A stretch of DNA of 64,000 nt from Pseudomonas frederiksbergensis (GTDB lineage Bacteria > Pseudomonadota > Gammaproteobacteria > Pseudomonadales > Pseudomonadaceae), in contig NZ_MOBP01000001.1 of NCBI RefSeq assembly GCF_003732665.1, positions 105,466-169,465 of the forward strand, written 5' to 3'. The notes beneath the pieces are model-generated. The model did not search any database. It was not told the DNA's origin and worked only from the letters and a program-made list of their open reading frames with translations. Numbering within the stretch: the first letter of the stretch is position 1; every line of letters starts with the position of its first letter. The position numbers and the translations under genes were made by a program. Shown piece after piece: positions 7,252 through 17,016 of this stretch.

Positions 7252-9372
7252 ATGAACAAGTACCTCTTGTCCAGTCTTTGCCTGCTCGCCCTGAACAACG
7301 ACGCCCAGGCGCAAGCGCTGACATTGCCCACCGGCACCATCACCGCCACCGCCGTTGACGATGAAACCGTCAGCCTGAACACGCCGACCACCGCCGGTTC
7401 GCGCCTGAATCTCACGGCGATGGAAAACCCGGCCAGTGTCGAGAGCCTGACCGGCGAACAGATTCGCGCCCGGGGCGATCGCAGCGTGCAGGACGCGGTA
7501 TCGCGCAGCACCGGCATCAGTCGCACCGGCACGCCGGGGGATGGCGGCACGTCGTTGCAGGCGCGAGGTTTTACCGGGCAGAGTTCGGTGATGCAGTTGT
7601 TTGACGGCAACCGTATGTACACCGGCATGGGCACCGCGACGTTCCCGGTGGACACCTGGTCGGTGGAGCGCATCGATGTGCTGCGCGGCCCGGCGTCGGT
7701 GTTGTACGGCGAAGGCGCGACAGGTGCGGTGGTCAACGTGATCCCGAAAAAACCCTTCGACGGCGAAATCGAAAACCACCTGCGGGTCGGCTACGGTTCC
7801 TACGACCGTCAGCAGCAAGCCTTCGACAGCGGCGGTTCGCTGACCGACACCCTGAGCTATCGCCTGAACCTCAATCGCCTGCGCAGCAATGGCTGGATCG
7901 ATCGCGGCGATTCTGCCAGCGATTTCATCAGCGCCGCCGTGCGCTGGCAGGCGACTGATGATTTGTCGTTCACTCTGTCCCACGATTACGGCGATCAGAA
8001 GCCAATGAACGACTTCGGCACGCCGCTGATCAATGGCCGCTTCAAGGAAAGCCTGCGGGACAAGAACTACAACTTCAGCAACGACAAACAGCACTACAAC
8101 GATCAATGGACACGGCTGACCAGCGACTGGCAGATTTCCGATAGCGTCAGTTCGAGCAACGAGTTGTATTACCTCAAGGCCCAGCGTCGCTGGCAGAACG
8201 CCGAGAACTACAACTTCAACCGCGACACCCAACAACTCAGCCGCAGCGGTTACTTCGGCATCGGCCACACCCAGGAACAGGTCGGTGATCGCCAGACCTT
8301 CACCTTCAAACACACCCTGTTCGGCCTCGACAGCCAGACCGTCACCGGCGTCGATTACAACCGCATCCGTTTCCAGCTCGACAGCAATTCACCGTTTAAC
8401 GACGTGCTGCCGAACGGCCAACCGGTGGATCTGTATCACCCGCAACCGGGTCGCTTTGAAAGTGCTGATCCGTATCGCAGTCAGTTTCAATCCACGACGA
8501 AGCAGATATCTGTCTTCGCCGAAAACCGCACGCAACTGAGCGAGCGCTGGTCCGTGGTGACCGGTGTGCGCCGCGACTACGTGCATGTGGATCGCACCAA
8601 CCTGATCGATGACAGCCAAAGCGACAAGACCCTGACCGGCAACAACTGGAAAGCCGGATTGGTATTCGCGCTGACCCCGGACACCTCGTTCTACGGCCAG
8701 TACGCCACCAGCACGGACGGCGTCGGCGGCTTGATTTCACTGAGCCCGAGCCAGCAGCAATACGACCTCGCCATCGCCAAACAAACCGAAATCGGTGTTA
8801 AGCAACTGTTCTGGGATCAGCGCGGCGAGTTCACGTTGGCGGCGTACCACATCGTCAAAAAGAAACTGCTGACCGACGACCCGGGCAACCCGACGCTCAA
8901 GCAACAGGTCGGCCAGCAATCGTCCAATGGCCTGGAAGCGAGCCTCGATCTGCAACTGCCACACGCCTGGCAACTGCAAGCCAATGCCGCCATCGTCAAA
9001 GCCAAGTACGACGATTTTGAAGAAGTGGTCAGTGGCGTAGCGGTGTCGCGCAACGGCAATCGCCCGGTAGACGTGCCACGGCGCACGGCGAATCTGTGGC
9101 TGAGCAAAGCCATCAACGATGACCTGAAGGCCGGGGCTGGCGTGCGTTATGTCGATGCGCGTTTTGCGGACATGGCGAATCAGAATGAGTTGCCGAGCTA
9201 CACCGTGGTTGATGCCACGTTGTCCTGGCAGGCGCTGCGCAATACGACGCTGGGGTTGCAGGTGAACAATCTGTTTGACCGGCAGTATGCGCAAAGCCAA
9301 TACAATGAGGGCCAGCAGTGGATCCTCGGTGAGCCGCGGTCGTTTTTCGTCACCGCAGATTACACCTTTTGA
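7252..9372 (+). CDS. TonB-dependent outer-membrane receptor, probably for a zinc complex
   Basis: The 706-residue receptor has a short signal peptide (LLSSLCLLALNNDAQA). The plug domain contains VQDAVSRSTGI and RIDVLRGPASVLYGEGATGAVVN, in two blocks of the usual TonB-receptor form. The long barrel ends in FFVTADYTF with terminal Phe. It resembles siderophore receptors, but it sits directly before an ABC importer and behind a Zur-like site. From memory, the P. aeruginosa block PA2911-PA2914 has the same gene order next to cobalamin genes and responds to zinc limitation. Zinc or a zincophore is therefore the likeliest substrate; iron-siderophore or cobalamin uptake cannot be excluded. Confidence 0.85.
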   Translation: MNKYLLSSLCLLALNNDAQAQALTLPTGTITATAVDDETVSLNTPTTAGSRLNLTAMENPASVESLTGEQIRARGDRSVQDAVSRSTGISRTGTPGDGGTSLQARGFTGQSSVMQLFDGNRMYTGMGTATFPVDTWSVERIDVLRGPASVLYGEGATGAVVNVIPKKPFDGEIENHLRVGYGSYDRQQQAFDSGGSLTDTLSYRLNLNRLRSNGWIDRGDSASDFISAAVRWQATDDLSFTLSHDYGDQKPMNDFGTPLINGRFKESLRDKNYNFSNDKQHYNDQWTRLTSDWQISDSVSSSNELYYLKAQRRWQNAENYNFNRDTQQLSRSGYFGIGHTQEQVGDRQTFTFKHTLFGLDSQTVTGVDYNRIRFQLDSNSPFNDVLPNGQPVDLYHPQPGRFESADPYRSQFQSTTKQISVFAENRTQLSERWSVVTGVRRDYVHVDRTNLIDDSQSDKTLTGNNWKAGLVFALTPDTSFYGQYATSTDGVGGLISLSPSQQQYDLAIAKQTEIGVKQLFWDQRGEFTLAAYHIVKKKLLTDDPGNPTLKQQVGQQSSNGLEASLDLQLPHAWQLQANAAIVKAKYDDFEEVVSGVAVSRNGNRPVDVPRRTANLWLSKAINDDLKAGAGVRYVDARFADMANQNELPSYTVVDATLSWQALRNTTLGLQVNNLFDRQYAQSQYNEGQQWILGEPRSFFVTADYTF

Positions 9373-9384
9373 TACAAGGGCCCC

Positions 9385-9449
9385 TTCGCGAGCAAGCCCG
9401 CTCCCACATTTGGAATACGGTCACATGTGGGAGCGGGCTTGCCCGCGAA
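9385..9449. repeat. REP doublet, F-R arrangement
   Basis: Two facing REP copies with a 17-bp spacer (TTTGGAATACGG) lie between the TonB receptor and the ABC ATPase. The hairpin could reduce read-through into the importer genes. Confidence 0.9.
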
Positions 9450-9487
9450 GGCGCCATCAGCCACACCAAACATTTCAGAGTAAATGC

Positions 9488-10276
9488 ATGACCGCGCTGA
9501 ACCTCACCAACCTCGCCTGGACACCCCTGGGCCACGGCCACTGCCATCACCAGTTCCAACTGCGTGACGCCTCCCTGCACGTGGCCGCCGGTGAGTTCGT
9601 GGGGTTGATCGGCCCCAACGGCAGCGGCAAGACCAGCCTGTTGCGTTGCGCCTATCGCTTCAGCAAACCGGAAAGCGGCGAGGTCCAACTCGACCACCAC
9701 AACGTCTGGAAACAGTCCTCACGCTGGTGCGCTCAACGCATCGCCGTCGTGCTGCAAGAGTTTCCCGATGCCTTCGGCCTCACCGTCGAAGAAGTCGTCG
9801 CCATGGGTCGCACGCCGCACAAAGGTCTGTTCGACGGTGACACGCTGGAGGACCGGAATCTCGCCACTCAAGCCTTGGAATCCGTCGGCCTCAAAGGCTT
9901 CGAAGACCATGCCTTCGCCACCCTCTCCGGCGGTGAAAAACAGCGAGTGATCCTCGCCCGCGCCCTGGCCCAGCAACCCCAATTGCTGATCCTCGACGAG
10001 CCGACCAACCACCTCGACCCACGCTATCAGCTCGAATTACTGCAACTGGTCAAACGCCTGAACATCGGCACCCTGGCGAGCATTCACGACCTCAATCTGG
10101 CCGCCGCTTTCTGCGACCGACTCTACGTGATCAACCACGGTCGTATCGTCACCAGCGGCACACCCAAAGAAGTCCTGACTGCCCCGCTGCTGCTTGATGT
10201 ATTCGGCGTCGAAGCACTGATCGACGATCACCCCCTCCACGGCTACCCCCGAATCACCTGGATAACCCAACCATGA
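9488..10276 (+). CDS. ABC importer ATPase, FecE/BtuD type
   Basis: The 262-residue ATPase starts at 9488, because the longer open frame would translate the REP element. It has a Walker A motif GPNGSGKTS near residue 43, the signature LSGGEKQRV near 143, Walker [13 protein letters not shown] near 163 and a switch His in [10 protein letters not shown]. The class is that of metal-chelate (iron siderophore, haem, cobalamin) importers. A His-rich patch (GHGHCHHQF) lies near residue 15. It overlaps the next gene by 4 bases, so ATPase, binding protein and permease form one operon. Together with the upstream receptor the set would move a metal complex across both membranes. Confidence 0.92.
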   Translation: MTALNLTNLAWTPLGHGHCHHQFQLRDASLHVAAGEFVGLIGPNGSGKTSLLRCAYRFSKPESGEVQLDHHNVWKQSSRWCAQRIAVVLQEFPDAFGLTVEEVVAMGRTPHKGLFDGDTLEDRNLATQALESVGLKGFEDHAFATLSGGEKQRVILARALAQQPQLLILDEPTNHLDPRYQLELLQLVKRLNIGTLASIHDLNLAAAFCDRLYVINHGRIVTSGTPKEVLTAPLLLDVFGVEALIDDHPLHGYPRITWITQP

Positions 10277-11220
10277 CTGTGCGTTCCCTGCTGTGCCTCG
10301 CCCTGTTGCTGGGCAGTGCTCCGGCCTTCGCCGAAGCGACGAAATACCCGCTGACTGTCCAGAGCTGCAACCGCGAAGTGACGTTCAAGCAAGCGCCGAA
10401 ACACGCGGTCAGCCACGACATCAACATGACCCAGATGATGCTCGCCCTCGGCCTCAAGTCGAGCATGGTCGGCTACAGCGGCGTCAGTGGCTGGAAGTCG
10501 GTAACCCCGGATATGCAATCGCTGCTCGACGGTTTGCCGGAGTTGGCAGCCAAGTACCCGTCGGTGGAAACCCTGCTCAACGCCAACGTCGATTTCTTCT
10601 TCGCCGGTTGGGACTACGGCATGCGCGTCGGCGGTGACCTGACCCCGCAAACCCTGCAACCGCTGGGCATCAACGTCTACGAGTTGACCGAGTCCTGCGC
10701 CTTCGTGATGAAGCGCCCGGCCGCGACCCTGGAAGACACCTACAACGACCTGCGCAACCTCGGCAAAATCTTCGACGTGCAGGACCGCGCCATTACCTTG
10801 ATCGCCGAGATGCAGGCGCAAGTCGCCGCCGTGCGCAAGGATCTGCCGGCGGACAAGCCTCGCGTGTTCCTCTACGACAGCGGCGAAGACCGGGCCATGA
10901 CGTCCGGGCGCCTGGGCATGCCGCAAGCGCTGATCGACGCGGCTGGCGGACAAAATATTCTCGATGATGTCGAGGCCAGTTGGACGCGGGTCAATTGGGA
11001 GAACGTGGTTGAGCGCAACCCGCAGGTGATCGTGATCGTCGACTACGGCGAAGTCACCGCCGAGCAGAAAGAGCAATTCCTGCTCAATAACAAAGCCCTG
11101 CAATCCGTAGACGCGATCAAGAACCAGCGCTTTATCGTCATCCCCTACGTGCAGGCCACGCCGGGGATCGACAACGTGCTGGCGGTGGAAACCCTGGCCA
11201 AAGGGTTCCACGGCGAATGA
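10273..11220 (+). CDS. Periplasmic metal-chelate binding protein of the ABC importer
   Basis: The 315-residue protein has a signal peptide ending at PAFA-EATK. It has the helical-backbone fold of the FepB/BtuF class: the N-domain with APKHAVSHDINMTQMMLALGL split over two lobes, VDFFFAGWDYG near residue 98, and the C-domain with NPQVIVIVDYGEV near 248. It captures the substrate in the periplasm and delivers it to the FecCD-type permease encoded next. Starts and stops overlap by 4 bases on both sides, which shows tight coupling. The substrate cannot be read from the sequence. Confidence 0.9.
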   Translation: MTVRSLLCLALLLGSAPAFAEATKYPLTVQSCNREVTFKQAPKHAVSHDINMTQMMLALGLKSSMVGYSGVSGWKSVTPDMQSLLDGLPELAAKYPSVETLLNANVDFFFAGWDYGMRVGGDLTPQTLQPLGINVYELTESCAFVMKRPAATLEDTYNDLRNLGKIFDVQDRAITLIAEMQAQVAAVRKDLPADKPRVFLYDSGEDRAMTSGRLGMPQALIDAAGGQNILDDVEASWTRVNWENVVERNPQVIVIVDYGEVTAEQKEQFLLNNKALQSVDAIKNQRFIVIPYVQATPGIDNVLAVETLAKGFHGE

Positions 11221-12227
11221 TCGACCGTCGCTACGCCTTGCTGCTGACCGCCCTCGGCGCGCTGTTGCTCGTATCGTGCGTGGTGTCCCTGGGCTTCGGC
11301 CCGGCGCGGGTGCCGGTGGACGTGGTGTGGCGGATTTTGCTGCACAAACTCTTCACTGTCGGCGTGCCGGACTGGGCGGCGGGCCAGGAACATATCGTGT
11401 GGCTGATCCGTGTGCCGCGCATGTTGCTTGGGGCATTGGTCGGTGCCGGGCTGGCGCTGATCGGCGCGGTGTTGCAAGCGGTGACGCGTAATCCACTGGC
11501 CGATCCGCACCTGCTTGGCGTCACCTCTGGCGCCACGTTGGGCGCGGTGATTGTGGTGCTGCATGTCGGTGAAATTGTCGGCCTGCTGACCCTGCCGATT
11601 GCGGCGTTTATCGGCGCGTTGGCGAGCATGTTGATCGTGCTGATGATCGCCAATCGCAATGGGCGGCTGGACAGTGATCGGCTGCTGTTATGCGGCGTGG
11701 CGGTTTCGTTCGTGATGATGGCAATTGCCAATTTGCTGCTGTTCATGGGCGATCATCGCGCCAGTTCGGCGGTGATGTTCTGGATGCTTGGCGGGCTGGG
11801 ATTGGCCCGTTGGGAGTTGCTCGCGGTGCCCGCCGCCAGCGTGTTGCTGGGTCTGGTGTTGTTGCTGGGAATGGCCCGGCCATTGAATGCGTTGATGGCC
11901 GGTGAACAGACGGCGGTGACCCTCGGACTCAATGCGCGCACCGTGCGGTTGCGGGTATTTTTGATTGCGTCGCTGATGACCGGGGTGCTGGTGTCGATCA
12001 GCGGTTCCATCGGGTTTGTCGGGTTGATGGTGCCGCACATTGCCCGACGCCTGGTCGGGGCTGAGCACCGGCGGTTGCTGCCGGTGTGCGTGTTGCTCGG
12101 CAGTGTCTTCCTGGTGTGGGTGGATGTCGCCGCCCGCACCCTGATCGCCCCGGAAGACCTGCCCATCGGCGTGGCTACTGCGGCCATTGGCGGGTTGTTT
12201 TTCATTGGCCTGATGCGCCGGCGCTGA
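11217..12227 (+). CDS. FecCD-family ABC permease
   Basis: The 336-residue membrane protein has about ten hydrophobic helices and the family landmarks RVPRMLLGALVGAGLALIG (split), LQAVTRNPLADPHLLGVTSG near residue 82, and GSIGFVGLMVPHIARRLVG near 265, where the ATPase-coupling loop lies. It is the membrane channel of the importer encoded by the two genes before it. The stop codon is included in the hairpin shared with the convergent gene. Confidence 0.93.
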   Translation: MIDRRYALLLTALGALLLVSCVVSLGFGPARVPVDVVWRILLHKLFTVGVPDWAAGQEHIVWLIRVPRMLLGALVGAGLALIGAVLQAVTRNPLADPHLLGVTSGATLGAVIVVLHVGEIVGLLTLPIAAFIGALASMLIVLMIANRNGRLDSDRLLLCGVAVSFVMMAIANLLLFMGDHRASSAVMFWMLGGLGLARWELLAVPAASVLLGLVLLLGMARPLNALMAGEQTAVTLGLNARTVRLRVFLIASLMTGVLVSISGSIGFVGLMVPHIARRLVGAEHRRLLPVCVLLGSVFLVWVDVAARTLIAPEDLPIGVATAAIGGLFFIGLMRRR

Positions 12228-12249
12228 GCCTCTGCTGCCAGAGGCTCAG
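12224..12249. terminator. Hairpin between convergent genes
   Basis: CTGAGCCTCTG and CAGAGGCTCAG make a perfect 11-bp stem with loop CTGC. There is no long T run, so termination strength is uncertain. Its position between convergent genes suits a bidirectional terminator. Confidence 0.55.
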
Positions 12250-12257
12250 CGACCCCT

Positions 12258-15200
12258 TTACAGCTCGTCGTGCTTTGGCTCCTGCGGCACGACCGGGTAC
12301 GGCACCTGCGCCGGCCTGATCCGCCCCGGACGCTGCCAATACCCATCAATGTCCAAGACCTGCAGCCTGCTGATGTTGGTCAACAGTTTGAAGAAACGAC
12401 TGACGCCCGCGCCCGGATCTTCATCCAGCAGCGTCGTTTCCTGCGCGGTGTAGTTGGGCGTGAACTTGAGCAAAGCACCACCGCGACTGCTCAGGTAACA
12501 ACACGCTCCCGGCAGCGCATTCTTTTTCAACACGTCGACACTGAAGCGCAAATCGGCGAGTGCCAGGTTGTTCAGCAACTGCCGCTCTTCCTCAGTGGTT
12601 TGATTAATCACCCGGGTGATTTTGTAGAACTGATGCACCGCGCCCAGCCTGAAACCGTCGGGGAATTCGGGTATCGGCAAGGGCACTGCACCCGGCCCGC
12701 TGACCGGCGCAATCGGCCCGCCGGGCCCCGAATAAAACAGACGTGCCGCCGCATCGCTTTCGGGGCCATCCTCCAACGGTTCGATCGCCACACACCTATC
12801 GACATTCGGTTGCACCAAGACACCGCCCAGGTATTGCTTGCCCGTAAACGGCCCGAGCCGGTTTCCGGCATCCCGGGCAGCATCGTCGGCATGGGCGAAC
12901 AGCGGCCCCAGCGCCAGCCGCTTTTCCCGTGGCCAGCGCACCAGTCCGATTCCGCTTTTCACGCCGTTGGCGTCCACGCGCAATGGCGACCAATAACGAC
13001 TGCGCGCCAGCACCCGCAAGCCGCCGCTCTTGATCAGTTTGCGCACGTACTCGATCAGCGGTTCGGCCCCGGACTGGAGCTGAATGTCATACGCATGGGT
13101 GGCCGGAAAACTGGCCCATTCGGCCGCGAGGCGGTTGGCGCTGTAGTGCAACAACGCGCCGTCGGCACAGGACAGATAAAGTCCGTGATACGTGACACCT
13201 TGGGCACTGGACACCCGCAACGCATCCAGCGCCCGGGTCAGTTCCCGCACCGAGACGAAGCTGCGATGCAGGTCGCTCGGGTCGGCTGCCGAAGGGGTCG
13301 GCGCCAGCAGATACAACCCCTGCACCGCGAACCCCAACGGCAGCAAACCGTGTGGGAACACCCGCTCGACCGTCAGCGCACCGTCACTGGCCACCACGGG
13401 CAACGTGGCGACATAACTCGCCTCAGTCAGCGACTTGAGGAAGTAGCCGAACATCAATCGCTGACCGTTTTGCGCAAGGCGATGCACATGACGGGCGGCG
13501 TCATCGAGTTGGCTGAACAGCGGACTCAACGCCGGTTCGGCCACCGCAAATCGCTGCAACGTCGATACGGCAAGATCGGGAACGCTCCACTGCATCACGC
13601 GCCTCGGACTGCCCCACACCGCACTGCCCTCGACCACCTGCAACTGGCCGGCCTTCGCCAGCCGATCCACCAGATCACTGGGGTTCAGCGTGCCGCTGCG
13701 CATCTGCAATTCCAACGGGGTTTGCCGTTGCTGCAACACACTGGGCACAGCCAGCGCCTGGGCCAGTTGTTGTGCCGATGGACCCGTGCCATGGCGGTAA
13801 CGGATCAGGCTGCCATCCAGGCCGATCAGGTATTCGTCACCCGGAGACAGGCGCGTGCCACTGATCGGCGTCGAAACAATGGCCGCCAGAAAATCAGTGG
13901 AAAACAGATTCAGGTACAGCGCTCGCTGCTGACTGGACAAGGCGAAAACCGGCTCGACCCGACGCCGCGAATGATAACGAGCGACCACCGTACTGCCGGC
14001 CAGAAACAGGCCCTGGTCCGCCAGCTCATCCAGGCGAATCCAGTTGGGTGCAAAGTCTTCGACATCCACCGCCACCGGCAGGGTGGCGACAAACCGGCCA
14101 TCGCGACGGCGCAACACCAGGCCAGCGTAAACCCGCTCGCGGTCCTGCCCGATCCGCGTCATGGCGTAGCGCACCGCATCGTCCTGCCAGAGAAATACTG
14201 GGCTGAGCTGACGTCGCTGAATCAGGGCAAAAGGTTTCCATTGCGCCGACACCGCCCCCCGCTCGTCCCAACATTCGCTGGTGACCCGGACCTGCAACTC
14301 GCCACCCGTTGCGATCCGGCCCATGACCGACAAATAGGGCGCGGTGTCACGGCTCATCAGTGCCAGTAAATCCCCGGCCCCGGTGCCGCCCTGCGCAAGG
14401 TCGAACAATGTCGAAGTGCTTGAATAGCGGTAGCGCAGCAAGGCACCGTCGAGGGTGGCGATGTACAGCGAAAGGTCCTGATGATGAGTCAGGCGTTGCG
14501 TGCCCTGGTCGTCGTAAAGTGCGGCGAACAGATCGCTCAGGGCCATGAAGTGCCGGGCAAACCAGGCATCGGCGGTCGACAGGCCTCGTGGTAGCCAACT
14601 GGCGGCGTAATAGACGCAGTGGGTGCGGAACTCGTCGATCAGTACCGGGGCGCCAAAGTCGCTCGACTGACTCAAGCGATTCAAGTCCTTGGCCGCCACG
14701 GTTTCGGTGGCCACGTACTCCTGCCGCGTCTTGTGCTTGAGGATAAAACCCAGCCCGCCGCTGGCCGCCCGATAATCGCCACGGGCGCGTTGGCGGGCGT
14801 CGAGCACGGCCAGTTCCGCCGTGGCGAACCTTGCCCCCAATCTCGGCGCCAGTGCCTGTTTCTGCGCACCGCCGCCCAACACCCGACCGCGTTCGCCCCA
14901 CAGGTCACTGCCGACAATGACCTGCAGTTCGCCGCTGGCCGCCAGTTCCGCCATCAAGTCCGACACGGGCAGCGGATCCGTCGCGAGGCGCTCGCTCAAC
15001 CGCGCACGAGCGCTCAACCCGCGCTCGTCTTCGCGATAGGCCAGCAAGCTGTCGGCGGCCCCGGAGAGATAAGCGACGCTGACCGCGTTGCGGCTGTCCA
15101 GCAATAAACGAACGTCGTCACGGGTGAACATCTGCGCCGCTTCGCTACCCTCGCTGTGTCGGGCATCGCCCTGCCAGCGCGAGGCGTACATTCCGTGCAA

Positions 15201-16748
15201 CGCGTAACCGGCCGCCAGCACCAGCGGCGCACCGGTGTTATCCCGAGGGCACAGTCGATCCAGGGTAAATCGGGGGCCGTAGGCCGGCACCGGCAACGTC
15301 GCGACAAAGCCGTTATCCGCCGATTGCAGGATCAGCCCGACATACGCCTGGTCACGCAGGCTGCCGATGGTCTGGTGGGCAAACCGCGCCGCGTCATCGG
15401 CGGTGACGAACACCGGGCTCAAACGTTGTGCCCCGGCGTAGGGCTGCCACCCGGCGCCGACACGCCCGCCGACATCCCACAACGGGCTGCCGTGGATCAC
15501 CGACAGCTCGCCATGGCTCGCCACTTGGCGCACATAGTCCGAAGGCTTGAGCGCGCCGCTGCTCAATTGCCGGTTGAAGGAAGCGCTGTCCCTGAGCGGT
15601 TGTTCCGCCACCGTGAGCGCCGGTTCGTACTGCAACACCGCCCCATCGCGCGTCCAGGTGTACACCCGCAATTCATCGCCGTACTGGCGCCGATGACTGT
15701 TTTCATGAGCAAAACGGAGGCCGTCCGCCAGTTCGTCCGGGGCGAAGAATTGCTCGTACAGCCAAGGTTCCTGAAGGCTGTCGGTGGTGTCGGCGCGAGA
15801 GATGAAATACACGCCGTCCAGTTCGTAACCCAGCGGAGCGGCCAATTTGAGCTGGTTGATATCGTCAAAGTGCAGCATGCGCATCATGTCGATGGTCGCG
15901 CTGGTGGACGCTATCGGATAGGTGGCGATCCGCTCGCGACTGCCGGCGGCCCGCAGGACAAACCCCAGGTAGCGCACGTTCGGCTCAAGGCGTTGCGCAC
16001 TGCCGGCCGCAATGATCGCCTGACTTGTGTGATTGGCGACCGGGGCAAAGAAGGTGATTTCGTCCTTTATGCTGATGCTGCGCACGGGTTTGCCGAGGGT
16101 CCAGGTGTCCGGCACGGTGCCTGCCCGAGCGCCCCACACCGTATTGGCGATCAGCACACGCAAGGTGCCGATCCGCGCCAACTGCTGGATCAATCGTTCG
16201 ATATCGCTGAAGGGCCCAGGGCGGGTGACACCGGGCGTGAAGAGTTGCCGTTCCCGGTCCGGCGCCGTGGATTCGTACTTGATCAGTGAGCCGTCAGGCC
16301 CTGACAAGTAATGGCGTTCCCCATAGGGGCCGGGATCCTGGGCAAAACTCAACAAATGCCCGAAGAAGAAAAAGCCGAGGTACAGGGTGATCTGCTCTTC
16401 GGTCCAGTCCGGGTGCACCCGCCGGGTCTCGGCATGGTCGGCCGCGTGGGACACGAAATAGGCCACCCCTACATAACCCTCGGGCACCACGTATTGCCGG
16501 GTGGCCGGGTCTTTGGTCAACAGATCATCGAAGTCGAAAAACAGTGTGTGCTTGCCGGGGACTGGCAGCGTCGCCCGGTACATGCCGTCGCCGCTTTGCA
16601 CAATCACCGCGCCGCACGCGCGATCACGCGGTTGAGCGATTTGTTGATGCGCCCAGTACGCCGCATCGTCCGCGCTGATGAAGGCCGGGCCCAGGGCCGC
16701 AAAACCCACGGCATCGGTGGGCAAGGAAGGAATTGATGTGCTGTCCAT
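12258..16748 (-). CDS. Giant protein of seven tandem ~215-residue modules (DUF4329-like), function unknown
   Basis: The 1,496-residue protein is taken to start at MDSTSIPSLPTDAVGFAALG; the frame extends 37 codons upstream without family support. I divide it into seven divergent modules at about residues 16-216, 217-439, 440-629, 630-845, 846-1057, 1058-1277 and 1278-1496. A complete module starts with SPVF..ADDAARFAH, then a strand pair like YVGLILQ...FVATLPVP, a middle part with GY.L.GMY, the block YLSG.DGSLL.Y, and ends with GELQVI.GS.LWGERGRV. The ADDAA...ATLPVP part recalls DUF4329, a domain of unknown function in bacterial secreted or polymorphic proteins. No signal peptide, membrane helix or known catalytic motif is visible. 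It is transcribed alone, convergent to the importer and divergent from urtA. Roles as surface, secreted or toxin-like protein are guesses. Confidence 0.85.
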   Translation of the reverse strand: MDSTSIPSLPTDAVGFAALGPAFISADDAAYWAHQQIAQPRDRACGAVIVQSGDGMYRATLPVPGKHTLFFDFDDLLTKDPATRQYVVPEGYVGVAYFVSHAADHAETRRVHPDWTEEQITLYLGFFFFGHLLSFAQDPGPYGERHYLSGPDGSLIKYESTAPDRERQLFTPGVTRPGPFSDIERLIQQLARIGTLRVLIANTVWGARAGTVPDTWTLGKPVRSISIKDEITFFAPVANHTSQAIIAAGSAQRLEPNVRYLGFVLRAAGSRERIATYPIASTSATIDMMRMLHFDDINQLKLAAPLGYELDGVYFISRADTTDSLQEPWLYEQFFAPDELADGLRFAHENSHRRQYGDELRVYTWTRDGAVLQYEPALTVAEQPLRDSASFNRQLSSGALKPSDYVRQVASHGELSVIHGSPLWDVGGRVGAGWQPYAGAQRLSPVFVTADDAARFAHQTIGSLRDQAYVGLILQSADNGFVATLPVPAYGPRFTLDRLCPRDNTGAPLVLAAGYALHGMYASRWQGDARHSEGSEAAQMFTRDDVRLLLDSRNAVSVAYLSGAADSLLAYREDERGLSARARLSERLATDPLPVSDLMAELAASGELQVIVGSDLWGERGRVLGGGAQKQALAPRLGARFATAELAVLDARQRARGDYRAASGGLGFILKHKTRQEYVATETVAAKDLNRLSQSSDFGAPVLIDEFRTHCVYYAASWLPRGLSTADAWFARHFMALSDLFAALYDDQGTQRLTHHQDLSLYIATLDGALLRYRYSSTSTLFDLAQGGTGAGDLLALMSRDTAPYLSVMGRIATGGELQVRVTSECWDERGAVSAQWKPFALIQRRQLSPVFLWQDDAVRYAMTRIGQDRERVYAGLVLRRRDGRFVATLPVAVDVEDFAPNWIRLDELADQGLFLAGSTVVARYHSRRRVEPVFALSSQQRALYLNLFSTDFLAAIVSTPISGTRLSPGDEYLIGLDGSLIRYRHGTGPSAQQLAQALAVPSVLQQRQTPLELQMRSGTLNPSDLVDRLAKAGQLQVVEGSAVWGSPRRVMQWSVPDLAVSTLQRFAVAEPALSPLFSQLDDAARHVHRLAQNGQRLMFGYFLKSLTEASYVATLPVVASDGALTVERVFPHGLLPLGFAVQGLYLLAPTPSAADPSDLHRSFVSVRELTRALDALRVSSAQGVTYHGLYLSCADGALLHYSANRLAAEWASFPATHAYDIQLQSGAEPLIEYVRKLIKSGGLRVLARSRYWSPLRVDANGVKSGIGLVRWPREKRLALGPLFAHADDAARDAGNRLGPFTGKQYLGGVLVQPNVDRCVAIEPLEDGPESDAAARLFYSGPGGPIAPVSGPGAVPLPIPEFPDGFRLGAVHQFYKITRVINQTTEEERQLLNNLALADLRFSVDVLKKNALPGACCYLSSRGGALLKFTPNYTAQETTLLDEDPGAGVSRFFKLLTNISRLQVLDIDGYWQRPGRIRPAQVPYPVVPQEPKHDEL

Positions 16749-16844
16749 ACGCAACTCGCCTGAAGAGGAGCCCGCATGATCAATATTCCCAAAGCACCCC
16801 GTGCGGTACATATCTATCGCTGTCGCCCCAATCTGGCGCATCCG

Positions 16845-16884
16845 GGCGCACCAGCGCATCCTCGACGTGCCTTGCTGGTGCGCC
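16845..16884. promoter_or_regulatory. Inverted repeat with NtrC half-sites upstream of urtA
   Basis: GGCGCACCAGC and GCTGGTGCGCC are perfect 11-bp inverted arms with an 18-bp spacer. They contain the NtrC half-sites GCACCA and TGGTGC and lie 53-92 bases upstream of the sigma-54 promoter, a normal enhancer distance. The spacing differs from a classical NtrC dyad. Confidence 0.5.
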
Positions 16885-16936
16885 GCCGTCCTCTCGCAAC
16901 CGCTCTAACACGACATTTCCTTGCCAAAACCCGACC

Positions 16937-16951
16937 AGGCACAGCCCTTGC
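16937..16951 (+). promoter_or_regulatory. Sigma-54 promoter of urtA
   Basis: AGGCACAGCCCTTGC, followed by T, matches TGGCAC-N5-TTGCT with one mismatch and keeps the invariant GG and GC 10 bases apart. Transcription would begin near 16962, leaving a ~55-base leader before urtA. Confidence 0.8.
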
Positions 16952-17016
16952 TAAAGACCTGTCAGTAGTCCGCCTCTGCCAATCAAAAAAATACTAATGT
17001 TCATGGAGATCGCACA

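Noticed and set aside
12270..14369. A 699-codon plus-strand frame opposite the seven-module gene
   Set aside because: Its composition (Arg/Gln/His-rich, no motifs) is typical of antisense frames in GC-rich DNA; the minus frame has repeated conserved modules.
16845..16884. A classical NtrC dyad GCACCA-N3-TGGTGC
   Set aside because: The half-sites are exact, but the distance between them is far longer than in the classical dyad, so I list it only as NtrC-like.
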